A stretch of DNA of 10,510 bases, taken from the NCBI GenBank assembly GCA_021205715.1, contig JAJPXA010000093.1, positions 3,546 through 14,055 on the forward strand. The letters run 5' to 3'. Made by a program: the position numbers and the translations under genes. Positions 1 through 6,402 of this stretch are shown here, piece by piece. The notes under the pieces are model-generated. The model searched no databases, had not been told where the DNA came from, and saw nothing but the letters and a program-made list of their open reading frames with translations. The DNA is from Bacillota bacterium. Lineage in GTDB: Bacteria; Bacillota; Clostridia; UBA1381. Position 1 is the stretch's first letter. Each line of letters begins with the position of its first letter.

Positions 1-1
1 C

Positions 2-1639
2 GGCTGTATTGTAGCACAAACAACAATAAACAGAGAAATTTTTAGTAAAATCGTACAAAATATAAAAAAAACTTGCAAAAGTACCCTTGTTTTTGATACA
101 ATATGTATTGCAACGAGAAACAGACAAGCAGAGGCGGCGGAGCTTTCAAAGCGTTCTGATATGATGATAGTCATAGGCGGGCGGGAGTCGTCGAACACCC
201 GAAAGCTGTTTGAAATTTCCAAGCAAAACTGTGAGAATACGTATCTTGTTGAAACATTCGCGGAGCTTCCGCGGGAAAGATATAATAAAATAGGTATTAC
301 GGCGGGAGCGTCCACGCCCGGTCGTATTATCGAGGAGGTAGTAAAGGCTATGAGTGAAAACACAAAAAATGAAGAGAGCTTTGCCGAGCTTTTTGAAAAG
401 TCGGGAATTAAAACTCTCAACAACGGCGACATCGTTGACGGTACGGTAGTAGAGGTTCGTAATAATGAGGTTATTGTCGATTTGGGCGGCTTCAAGTATA
501 ACGGACAGCTCAGCGCCGAACAGCTGACGGATGACCCGTCACTTAAGCCGTCTGATGTTGTAAAAGAAGGCGAAACAATTAAGGTCTACGTTATTGGTGT
601 AAATGACGCGGAGGGAAAGGTAGTTTTATCAAGGAAAAAATTGATAGCTATGGAAAGCTGGAACAAAATCAAAGCGGCTTACGAAGCGGGAGAAGTTCTC
701 GAGGGCAAAATTATTAAGGCAGTAAAGGGCGGAGTAATCGTGCTCAGCGAAGGCTATCAGGTATTCGTGCCCGCGCGTCAGGCATCGGAGAGATTTGTGC
801 AGGACCTTCAGACTCTTGTAGGTTCAAACGTCAAATTCAGAATTATTGAGATTGACGAGAGAAGACACCGTGTCGTAGGCTCGATAAGAGTCCTTCTTGA
901 AGAGGCAAGAAAGGAAATCGAGGATAAATTCTGGTCCGAGGTTTCTTTGGATAAGAAGTATACAGGCACTGTCAAGTCGCTTACTTCATTCGGCGCGTTC
1001 GTTGATTTGGGCGGCGTTGACGTTCTTGGTCACATAAGCGAGCTGTCGTGGAATAAGCTAAAGCACCCGTCGGAGGTTGTCAAAGAGGGTGACCTTATCG
1101 AGGTTTACGTAAAGGATATCGACGAGGAGAAGAAGAAAATTTCCTTGGGCTACAAGAAAGCCGAGGACAATCCTTGGGTTATTGCGCAGAACAAGTACAG
1201 CATCGGCGATGTTGTAAAGTGTAAGATTGTAAGAATCCTGCCGTTTGGCGCGTTTGCCGAGATTATCCCCAACGTTGACGGTCTTATTCACATCTCGCAG
1301 ATTGCCGACAGAAGAATCGGCAAGCCCGAGGACGTTCTCTCAATCGGCGAAGAGGTTGAGGCAAAGATTACGGACGTAAACTGGGACGAGAAGAAGATTT
1401 CTCTCAGCATAAGAGCGTTAATCCCCGTTGAGGAGCCGCAGGAGGCTGAGGAGGAAGAAATCGAGGAGGAACCCGTATCCGGAAGCGCTCTTGTATATTC
1501 AACCGACCCCGACGTTGTAGTTGACGAGGAAATAGAGATTGAACCGGCTGAGGAAGAAACCGTCCAAGAAGCGGCGGAGGAACCGGCTTCGGAAGAAACA
1601 GCACAAGAAGCGGCTGCCGAGGAAACCACGGAAGAATAA
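2..1639 (+). CDS. ispH: IspH-ribosomal protein S1 fusion (HMBPP reductase / S1-domain protein), 5' end missing
   Basis: The reading frame is open from the left window edge, so the N-terminal half of IspH is missing and 545 residues are visible. Residues 1-116 match the C-terminal part of 4-hydroxy-3-methylbut-2-enyl diphosphate reductase, the last MEP-pathway enzyme, which makes IPP and DMAPP. Seen: AQTTIN, FDTICIATRNRQ with the third Fe-S cysteine at residue 35, GGRESSNT at 59-66 and TAGAST at 100-105; the last two hold the substrate-binding Ser/Asn residues of the family. Four S1 RNA-binding repeats follow, at about 141-213, 230-298, 318-385 and 400-472. The second is divergent; the third and fourth carry the typical SFGAFVDLGG and PFGAFAEI cores. 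The protein ends in a 70-residue Glu-rich tail (474-545). This fusion is known in Clostridia. The S1 part probably binds mRNA or the ribosome, but its exact role in such fusions is inferred. A strong terminator follows the gene. Confidence 0.95.
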   Translation, partial: GCIVAQTTINREIFSKIVQNIKKTCKSTLVFDTICIATRNRQAEAAELSKRSDMMIVIGGRESSNTRKLFEISKQNCENTYLVETFAELPRERYNKIGITAGASTPGRIIEEVVKAMSENTKNEESFAELFEKSGIKTLNNGDIVDGTVVEVRNNEVIVDLGGFKYNGQLSAEQLTDDPSLKPSDVVKEGETIKVYVIGVNDAEGKVVLSRKKLIAMESWNKIKAAYEAGEVLEGKIIKAVKGGVIVLSEGYQVFVPARQASERFVQDLQTLVGSNVKFRIIEIDERRHRVVGSIRVLLEEARKEIEDKFWSEVSLDKKYTGTVKSLTSFGAFVDLGGVDVLGHISELSWNKLKHPSEVVKEGDLIEVYVKDIDEEKKKISLGYKKAEDNPWVIAQNKYSIGDVVKCKIVRILPFGAFAEIIPNVDGLIHISQIADRRIGKPEDVLSIGEEVEAKITDVNWDEKKISLSIRALIPVEEPQEAEEEEIEEEPVSGSALVYSTDPDVVVDEEIEIEPAEEETVQEAAEEPASEETAQEAAAEETTEE

Positions 1640-1667
1640 TTAAAACTTTGAATAATCGGTCTGAAAA

Positions 1668-1683
1668 TAAACGCGCGCGTTTA
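1668..1683. other. 16-bp perfect palindrome with alternating CG core
   Basis: TAAACGCGCGCGTTTA equals its own reverse complement. It lies 28 bases after the ispH-S1 stop codon and 21 bases before the terminator stem. It has no loop, so as RNA it would form only a short hairpin by melting its centre. It could be a dimeric protein-binding site or chance. The function is unknown. Confidence 0.5.
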
Positions 1684-1704
1684 AAGACGATTTGCCAAAG
1701 ATTG

Positions 1705-1730
1705 GGGCAGGCGGTCGCCTGCCCTTTTTT
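1705..1730 (+). terminator. Rho-independent terminator after ispH-S1
   Basis: GGGCAGGC (1705-1712) pairs perfectly with GCCTGCCC (1717-1724) around a GGTC loop, and six T follow directly. It ends the ispH-S1 transcript only 34 bases before the murD start. No convincing promoter fits in that gap, so murD is probably transcribed by read-through or from a promoter I cannot recognise. Confidence 0.93.
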
Positions 1731-1752
1731 ATGAAATTGTAAAATTATGATG

Positions 1753-1758
1753 AGGGGA
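1753..1758 (+). promoter_or_regulatory. murD ribosome binding site, decides the start
   Basis: AGGGGA ends six bases before the ATG at 1765. An earlier in-frame ATG at 1747 lies upstream of this site and has no Shine-Dalgarno sequence of its own, so 1765 is the better start. Confidence 0.8.
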
Positions 1759-1764
1759 AATATT

Positions 1765-3116
1765 ATGCTTGCTGAATTTAATGAAAAAATAAAGGATAAA
1801 AGGGTTGCGGTAATCGGTATCGGAATATCGAATCTGCCGCTTATAAAGTACCTCGCCGAAAACGGCGTAGAGGTCACCGCCTGCGACAAGCGCGAAAAGG
1901 ACGCGCTTGGCAAAAGCTATGACGAGCTTAAAGGGCTTGACATAAAATTCAATCTTGGCGAGGATTATCTTTCGAATATATCCGCGGACGTTATTTTCAA
2001 AACCCCGGGTATGCGTTTTGATAACCCCGCGCTCGTGAAAGCGAGAGAGAGAGGAGCGGTCGTGACATCCGAGATGGAGGTCTTTTTCGACGTGTGCCCC
2101 GCGCATATCATAGCCGTAACCGGAAGCGACGGAAAAACCACAACGACAACACTTATATCGAAAATGCTCGAAGCGGCGGGCATAAAACGTGGGTCGGCGG
2201 CAATATAGGAAAGCCGCTTTTGGTTGAAACGGACAAAATGACCGAAAACGATTGGGTCGTTTTGGAGCTTTCGTCGTTCCAGCTGCACACAATGAGAAAA
2301 TCGCCCGAAATCGCGGTAATAACCAATATCAGTCCGAACCACCTCGATATGCACAAGGATTATCAGGAGTATATCGACGCGAAGAAGAACATAATGCTCT
2401 ATCAAAGTATCGCCGACACGCTTATCGTAAACGCGGACAACGCTGTGACCGACGAGATAGGCAAGGAGGCAAAGGGCGCGGTCAAGTATTTTTCAAGACG
2501 GCATAAAGCCGATATTTATCTTGACGGCGATGTTATAAAATGCGACGGCGAGGGGATATTAAATATCAACGACATAAAAATCCCGGGTATGCACAACGTC
2601 GAAAATTATATGGCGGCGATAGGCGCGGTGAGAGAGCTTGTGCCGAATGACGTTATCGTAAGCATCGCAAAGACGTTCGGCGGCGTGGAGCACAGAATTG
2701 AGCTTGTGAGAACGCTCGACGGCGTTAAATATTACAACAGCTCGATTGACTCAAGTCCGAACCGCACGATAAACACGCTCCGCGTGTTCCCGAATAAGGT
2801 AATTATGATTGCCGGCGGCAAGGATAAGGGCATCCCCTACGACGAGGTAGGCCCCGCGATAGCCGAACACGTAAAAACGCTCATTTTGATAGGCGCGACA
2901 TCGGATAAAATAGCCGAAGCGCTCGAGAAAACAGGCAAAGCGTCCGAGGTGAAGCAGATAAGAGCAAAAACCTACGAGGAGGCGGTAAGTACCGCCCGCG
3001 CCGAATCAAAAAGCGGCGACGTGGTATTGCTGTCCCCCGCCAGCACCAGCTTCGATATGTTCAAAAATTTTGAAGAACGCGGACACCTGTTCAAGGATTT
3101 GGTGAATAGGCTGTAA
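1765..3116 (+). pseudogene. murD: MurD, UDP-N-acetylmuramoyl-L-alanine--D-glutamate ligase, interrupted by a 1-base frameshift
   Basis: MurD is the cytoplasmic ATP-dependent ligase that adds D-Glu to UDP-MurNAc-L-Ala in peptidoglycan synthesis. The first frame (1765-2208) holds the N-terminal Rossmann-like domain (RVAVIGIGISN) and the ATP loop GSDGKTTTT at residues 120-128. It then runs into TAG at 2206-2208. The -1 frame continues from about 2187 with TWVGGNIGKPLL, LELSSFQL, ISPNHLDMH, MHNVENYMAAIGA, the C-terminal domain GGKDKG and LSPASTSFDMFKNFEERG, ending at 3116. Adding one A to the run at 2184-2187 restores AGIKTWVGGNIG and gives 450 residues, the usual MurD length. All other motifs are intact, so the break is recent, a sequencing or assembly error, or bypassed by ribosome slippage. 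The region that is usually NDSKATN in MurD reads NSSIDSSPNRT here; as I recall, other clostridial MurD proteins carry a similar variant. Confidence 0.9.
2184..2217 (+). other. murD frameshift site: A-run and downstream stem
   Basis: In the upstream frame the codons are ATA AAA CGT; A4 spans 2184-2187. A -1 slip of the Lys tRNA from AAA (2185-2187) to AAA (2184-2186) would re-pair perfectly and give Ile-Lys-Thr-Trp-Val, exactly the sequence expected for MurD. GCGGC (2197-2201) can pair with GCCGC (2213-2217) nine bases downstream. The site lacks a full X XXY YYZ heptamer, so a plain one-base deletion or a sequencing error is the simpler reading. Confidence 0.5.
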
Positions 3117-3135
3117 AGCAATGTGGAAATGACAT

Positions 3136-3153
3136 TGAGATAAATGGTTATTT
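3136..3153 (+). repeat. Left terminal inverted repeat of the candidate element
   Basis: It matches the reverse complement of 3710-3727 at 16 of 18 bases; the inner 12 bases (3142-3153) match perfectly. It also forms its own AT-rich hairpin with the following bases (AGATAAAT, GGTT loop, ATTTATCT). Confidence 0.6.
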
Positions 3154-3224
3154 ATCTTAATAATTAAAATTAATAAAGTCGTGTATTCACATAGCATTCT
3201 TTTCTTGAAAAAGATTTAAAAGTT

Positions 3225-3695
3225 GTTCTTTTTCTGAAAAGAACCAAAAGCACCAAAGGGTTGCACTTCTTCGACTTTGCGAAACAAAGTCGAGGAGAAA
3301 CCCGCTTGTTGTGAGATATATGTTAGCGTTCTTGGTAATAGGTCCTACCCTCGCGTGTGCGAGGGTGAGGGAAAAAACTTCGTTTTTTCTCGAAGTTTTG
3401 CAAAGCAAAACTAAACAGCAAACGAAAAGCCTCAGGGTCTTGGAGATACTGACGAAAAGATTAGCATTTCTTACAGACAACAGCGTTTTTCAAAATCGCA
3501 AACAGCCGTACCCGACGCGGCAGTCGGAATATACAAAAACTTTCGTTTTTGTATATTCTCTCCTTTAGCTTGCGTCAGCGAAGTTGATAATATTCTCCAA
3601 AAGACAAAACGAAGTTTTGTCACGCGGGGGCTTGATTTCGCAAAGCGAAATCAAATGGGGCGCTGCCCCTTGCGGAGCGCGAGGCAGCGCCTCGC
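3225..3695. repeat. Array of ten short perfect hairpins
   Basis: Perfect inverted repeats with 3-5 base loops follow one another. Stems are: 3225-3232/3237-3244 (8 bp); 3271-3279/3285-3293 (9 bp); 3347-3354/3359-3366 (8 bp); 3371-3378/3382-3389 (8 bp); 3394-3401/3405-3412 (8 bp); 3527-3540/3545-3558 (14 bp); 3603-3610/3614-3621 (8 bp); 3632-3641/3645-3654 (10 bp); 3657-3661/3665-3669 (5 bp); 3679-3685/3689-3695 (7 bp). Several share a core. AAAAC-TTC-GTTTT recurs at 3371-3389, again with one extra T at 3527-3558, and inverted at 3603-3621. GC-AAA-GC sits at the tip of the stems at 3394-3412 and 3632-3654. Each structure can form on either strand. None has the G/C stem plus T-tract of a classic terminator, but together they may limit read-through between the convergent genes. 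Confidence 0.85.
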
Positions 3696-3709
3696 ATAAC
3701 ACCCCCTAC

Positions 3710-3727
3710 AAATAACCATTTCCCTCA
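3710..3727 (-). repeat. Right terminal inverted repeat of the candidate element
   Basis: It is the inverted partner of 3136-3153 (16 of 18 matches). It ends two bases before the first base of the panC stop codon complement at 3730. Confidence 0.6.
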
Positions 3728-3729
3728 CA

Positions 3730-4566
3730 TCACACTATAAAATTATCAATCAGCCTTGTTTTTCCTATATACACGGCAACGGCGCAGAGCATTGGGGGTT
3801 TTACCTCGCTTACCGGCTCAAGCGTGTTGAAATCTACCGCTTCTGCGTAATCAATCCTTGCAAGCGGCTCGCGGCTTATCTCCGCTCTTACGATTTCTAC
3901 CACCTTTTCCGCGTCCCTTTCGCCCGCGTCAACCGCGGCTTTGCCCAACGCCAACGCGCGCGATAAGCACAGCGCCGCTTGACGCTCCTCGGCGCTCAAA
4001 TACGTGTTGCGCGACGACTTCGCGAGTCCGTCCGGCTCGCGTATTATCGGGCATCCGATTATCTCGACGTCGAAATTCAAATCCTTAACCATCTTGCGTA
4101 TAACGCACAGCTGCTGCGCGTCCTTCTGCCCAAAATACGCCCTGTCGGGCTTTACTATATTAAACAGCTTTCCCACGACTGTGCATACGCCCGAAAAATG
4201 AATCGGACGCGTTTTGCCGCAAAGCACCTTTGTAATCTTGTTCATATCGATAAACGTAAGCGCGTCTTGGTACATTTCGTCCGCCTCGGGATTGAAAATC
4301 AACGCCGCGCCCGCGTCCTCACAAAGCCTCGCGTCCGCGTCAATATCGCGCGGATAGCTTTCAAAATCCTCATTCGGCGCAAACTGCGTCGGATTGACGA
4401 AATCGCTCACGACAACCCTGTCATTTTCCGCCGCCGCGCGCGTTATAAGGCTCTTGTGCCCCTCGTGCAGATAACCCATAGTCGGCACAAGAGCGACGCT
4501 CAGACCGTCTTTTTTCCAACTGTTTACAATATTTCTTACCTCATCAATCGTTTTTACAATCTTCAT
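3730..4566 (-). CDS. panC: PanC, pantoate--beta-alanine ligase (pantothenate synthetase)
   Basis: PanC joins pantoate and beta-alanine, using ATP through a pantoyl-adenylate, to make pantothenate for CoA synthesis in the cytoplasm. The protein is 278 residues, normal for the family. Seen: PTMGYLHEGH at 28-37 with the HIGH-like His34 and His37, FVNPTQF at 56-62, RPIHFSGVCTVV at 120-131, GQKDAQQ at 146-152, and the KMSKS-equivalent KSSRN at 183-187 where many relatives have MSSRN. The start is ATG 4566. AAGGGG (4580-4575) lies eight bases upstream, and the ATG overlaps the panB TGA as ATGA. An in-frame GTG at 4575 falls within the ribosome binding site and is rejected. It is the last gene of the panG-panB-panC operon. 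No T-rich intrinsic terminator is visible after it; the hairpin-rich element begins immediately downstream. Confidence 0.97.
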   Translation of the reverse strand: MKIVKTIDEVRNIVNSWKKDGLSVALVPTMGYLHEGHKSLITRAAAENDRVVVSDFVNPTQFAPNEDFESYPRDIDADARLCEDAGAALIFNPEADEMYQDALTFIDMNKITKVLCGKTRPIHFSGVCTVVGKLFNIVKPDRAYFGQKDAQQLCVIRKMVKDLNFDVEIIGCPIIREPDGLAKSSRNTYLSAEERQAALCLSRALALGKAAVDAGERDAEKVVEIVRAEISREPLARIDYAEAVDFNTLEPVSEVKPPMLCAVAVYIGKTRLIDNFIV

Positions 4567-5402
4567 TTTCCGCACCCCTTAATCTTGTTTAAAACCTCAT
4601 CGTCAATCTTAAACGTATGTTCCGCCGAGGGGAATGCCGACGATTTTACTTCCTTTATATACCCCTCGATACCGCCGCGCATCGCCGCGCCGACATCGGC
4701 AAAGGTTTTCGCAAATTTCGGCGTGAAATCGCCGTACATCGCGAGCGCGTCCTGATAAACCAGCACCTGCCCGTCGCACTTGCCGCCGGCGCCGATGCCG
4801 ATTGTGGGAATATTCAATTGCTCGGTTATATACGCCGAGAGCTTGTCGGGCACACATTCCAAAACGACCGCGAACGCGCCCGCGTCCTCGACCGCTTTCG
4901 CGTCCGCAAGCACCTTCGACGCGCGCTCATAGGTCTTGCCCTGAACCTTAAACCCGCCGAACGCGTTCACCGACTGCGGCGTCATACCGATATGCCCCAT
5001 AACCGGAATCGACGCGTCGACAATCGCCCTTATATGCTCGCGAAACTTAACGCCGCCCTCGAGCTTAACCGCGTCGGCGCCGGTTTCCTTAATTATGCGC
5101 CCCGCGTTTTTAACCGCGTCATAAACCGAGGTCTGATACGACATAAACGGCATATCGACAACCACGAGCGCATTTTTAGCGCCGCGGCGCACCGCTTTCG
5201 CGTGATGAATCATATCGTCGACCGTCACCGCAAGGGTGTCCTCGTACCCCAGCATCACCATTCCGAGCGAATCACCGACGAGAATGGAGTCGATTCCGCT
5301 CTCGTCCTCGATTTTCGCGGTGGTATAGTCATATGCGGTAAGCATTGTTATTTTTTCCCCGTTTTCCTTTGCCGCGGCAAAGGAATTTACTGTAAATTTC
5401 AT
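4563..5402 (-). CDS. panB: PanB, 3-methyl-2-oxobutanoate hydroxymethyltransferase
   Basis: PanB transfers a hydroxymethyl group from 5,10-methylene-tetrahydrofolate to alpha-ketoisovalerate to make ketopantoate, the first committed step of pantothenate synthesis. The protein is 279 residues, the usual length, and folds as a TIM barrel in the family. Seen: MLTAYDYTTAK at 20-30, VGDSLGMVMLGY at 42-53 and VVDMPFMSY at 81-89, giving the two metal/substrate Asp residues D44 and D83. AVKLEGG supplies Lys113, and VLECVP supplies the catalytic Glu182. GIGAGGKCDGQVLVYQD at 202-218 is also typical. ATG 5402 overlaps the stop of the upstream panG-like gene (ATGA), with AGGA six bases upstream. Its own TGA overlaps the panC start in the same way, which suggests translational coupling along the operon. 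Confidence 0.98.
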   Translation of the reverse strand: MKFTVNSFAAAKENGEKITMLTAYDYTTAKIEDESGIDSILVGDSLGMVMLGYEDTLAVTVDDMIHHAKAVRRGAKNALVVVDMPFMSYQTSVYDAVKNAGRIIKETGADAVKLEGGVKFREHIRAIVDASIPVMGHIGMTPQSVNAFGGFKVQGKTYERASKVLADAKAVEDAGAFAVVLECVPDKLSAYITEQLNIPTIGIGAGGKCDGQVLVYQDALAMYGDFTPKFAKTFADVGAAMRGGIEGYIKEVKSSAFPSAEHTFKIDDEVLNKIKGCGK

Positions 5403-6223
5403 ATATTTTCCTGCCTTTCGTCCGATTTCATATCCAATATAACAGCCGTAAGAAGCTTATACATTTCCCGCGTATCGCCGTCGCCGATAGCCGCCAAATG
5501 TACATTCAGCGTATCAAAATCGCCGCGCGACGCGGGGCCGGTAAGGGCATCGCGCGTACCACGATTGGCAATATTTTTCATATTTGCCAGCATAAGTGGA
5601 ACAAGCGCTTTATGCGCGTCGCGGCGGTCAAAGCCGCAGGTCATTAAAAGCCGCTCCGCCGTTTCGCAAACCGAAACGACGAAATTCGACGCGAAGCACG
5701 CCGCCGCGTGATACAGCGGCTTATCCTCCGCCTTAATCTCTATTACATTATTCTTACAATGCGCTAAAATTCCCTTTACGCGCTCAACCGCGCCTTTGCC
5801 GCCCTCAACGGTAAAATACGCGTTTGACACAGCTTCAATTGATGTATTCCCGCTTGAAAAAGCGAGCATTGGATGAACAGAGCAAACCTTATCGGGATCC
5901 GCTCCCGAAAAAACACCGGACGGCAAAGAACCGCTGCAATGACATATAATTTTTCCGCTTAAATCATAAGCGCTTATTCTTTCCCACGCAGCGGCTATGC
6001 CAATGTCCGCCGTGGTTATGAATATAACATCGCTGCCGTTTACCAAATCCTTATACGTTAAAACATTAAAATCCTTAATACTCCGCGCGTGTCTTGACGA
6101 AAATCCGGTGACCGTTATGCCCTCGCTCCTAAAATAGTGAGCTAAGCTCAAGCCGCACTTTCCCGCGCCGATAAATCCGATTTTTACAATAATTACCACC
6201 TCCGCAACAAAGCGGCGGCTCAT
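5399..6223 (-). CDS. panG: Rossmann-like / DUF2520 protein, probable ketopantoate reductase PanG
   Basis: The protein starts with a dinucleotide-binding fold (KIGFIGAGKCG, GxGxxG at 19-24 counted from ATG 6223). A 6-phosphogluconate-dehydrogenase-like helical C-terminal half follows, including KPLYHAAACFASNF and TGPASRGD, as in the Rossmann-like plus DUF2520 family. PanG, an alternative NADPH-dependent ketopantoate reductase that replaces PanE, was reported in Francisella with homologues in Firmicutes. I recall it belonging to this family but cannot confirm that here. Position supports the call: the gene is co-transcribed with panB and panC and no panE is in the window, so it would supply the missing ketopantoate-to-pantoate step. 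The start is uncertain. ATG 6223 is the first standard in-frame start after the promoter but has no good Shine-Dalgarno site. A strong GGAGGTGG instead points to ATT 6190, giving a 263-residue protein beginning with the family-typical (M)VKIGFIGAG. The longer frame to 6274 is rejected because it begins upstream of the -10 box. Confidence 0.82.
   Translation of the reverse strand: MSRRFVAEVVIIVKIGFIGAGKCGLSLAHYFRSEGITVTGFSSRHARSIKDFNVLTYKDLVNGSDVIFITTADIGIAAAWERISAYDLSGKIICHCSGSLPSGVFSGADPDKVCSVHPMLAFSSGNTSIEAVSNAYFTVEGGKGAVERVKGILAHCKNNVIEIKAEDKPLYHAAACFASNFVVSVCETAERLLMTCGFDRRDAHKALVPLMLANMKNIANRGTRDALTGPASRGDFDTLNVHLAAIGDGDTREMYKLLTAVILDMKSDERQENI
6196..6203 (-). promoter_or_regulatory. Strong ribosome binding site inside the 5' end of the panG frame
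   Basis: GGAGGTGG on the minus strand is followed by TAATT and then the in-frame codon ATT at 6190-6188. Its GGAGG core is eight bases from that ATT, an ideal spacing. No ATG, GTG or TTG lies in frame at a suitable distance. GTG 6199 overlaps the site itself. Upstream GCCGCC can pair with GGTGGT (including G-U pairs), so the site might be partly hidden in a hairpin. Confidence 0.65.
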
Positions 6224-6262
6224 CGTCCGGTACAATTCACAAGGATACTGTCCATTGCAGTG

Positions 6263-6291
6263 ATTATACCACATATTTCGCCCTATGGCAA
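6263..6291 (-). promoter_or_regulatory. Sigma-A-type promoter of the panG-panB-panC operon
   Basis: TTGCCA (6291-6286, five of six consensus bases) and a perfect TATAAT (6268-6263) are separated by 17 bases. The -10 box is preceded by TGG, an extended -10 form. Transcription should start near 6256, leaving a leader of about 33 bases to ATG 6223 or about 66 bases to ATT 6190. Confidence 0.9.
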
Positions 6292-6327
6292 GAGCGAATT
6301 TTACCGAATTTCAACCCGCCCGCACAC

Positions 6328-6360
6328 AAAAAACACCCTTGCGGATGCAAAGGTGTTTTT
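6328..6360 (-). terminator. Rho-independent terminator downstream of the esterase gene and its relic
   Basis: On the minus strand AAAAACACC pairs with GGTGTTTTT, and TTGC pairs with GCAA, with a T-G wobble between the two blocks and an ATCC loop. A run of six T (6333-6328) ends it. The A-run on the other side gives the plus strand a T-run too, so it may act in both directions. It sits about 250 bases after the esterase stop codon, beyond the duplicated 3' relic, and 36 bases upstream of the panG -35 box, insulating the pan operon. Confidence 0.88.
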
Positions 6361-6365
6361 GTAGT

Positions 6366-6402
6366 ATTAATTATTCAGTTTCGCTGTCACTGTCACTGTC
6401 AC
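6366..6402. repeat. 37-bp direct repeat, copy 1 (relic side)
   Basis: It is identical to 6607-6643. It covers the stop codon, the downstream bases and the SDSDSETE-coding end. Similarity extends a little further downstream through a GTGTTTTTGTA block in both copies. Confidence 0.93.

Larger units (their letters stand above)
3136..3727. mobile_element. Candidate miniature non-autonomous element (MITE-like), non-coding
   Basis: This 592-bp block fills almost the whole gap between convergent murD and panC. Its ends are inverted repeats: TGAGATAAATGGTTATTT on the left matches the reverse complement of the right end, TGAGGGAAATGGTTATTT, at 16 of 18 positions. CAT occurs directly outside both ends (3133-3135 and 3728-3730), consistent with a 3-bp target duplication. 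The right CAT overlaps the last base of the panC stop codon. Without the block, murD and panC would end only about 20 bases apart. No credible gene lies inside. Open frames at 3311-3568 (plus) and 3187-3480 (minus) run through the hairpins and resemble no family I know. The interior is a dense series of hairpins. The identity as a mobile element is inferred; no transposase is present to assign it to a family. Confidence 0.5.

Noticed and set aside
1747..1764. ATG start for murD at 1747
   Set aside because: The Shine-Dalgarno sequence AGGGGA lies downstream of it and is well spaced for ATG 1765.
3187..3568. Open frames inside the hairpin block (3187-3480 minus, 3311-3568 plus)
   Set aside because: They run through perfect inverted repeats, lack ribosome binding sites and resemble no known protein. 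The composition is explained by the hairpins.
3225..3695. CRISPR array
   Set aside because: There are no regularly spaced direct repeats of 23-40 bp; the repeats are unequal hairpins without uniform spacers, and no cas genes are present.
3657..3695. GC-rich hairpins as a classic terminator for panC or murD
   Set aside because: No T-run follows the stems on either strand, so they do not meet the intrinsic terminator pattern.
4567..4575. GTG start for panC at 4575
   Set aside because: The GTG is embedded in the AAGGGG ribosome binding site; ATG 4566 has correct spacing and forms the ATGA overlap with panB.
3979..5711. Long plus-strand open frames opposite panC, panB and panG (3979-4755, 4617-5711)
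   Set aside because: They are antisense to three well-supported genes, have Arg-rich low-similarity translations and no ribosome binding sites. They arise from the GC-rich codon use of the real genes.
6224..6274. Upstream start of the panG-like frame at 6274
   Set aside because: It lies upstream of the -10 box of the operon promoter, so this start would not be on the transcript.
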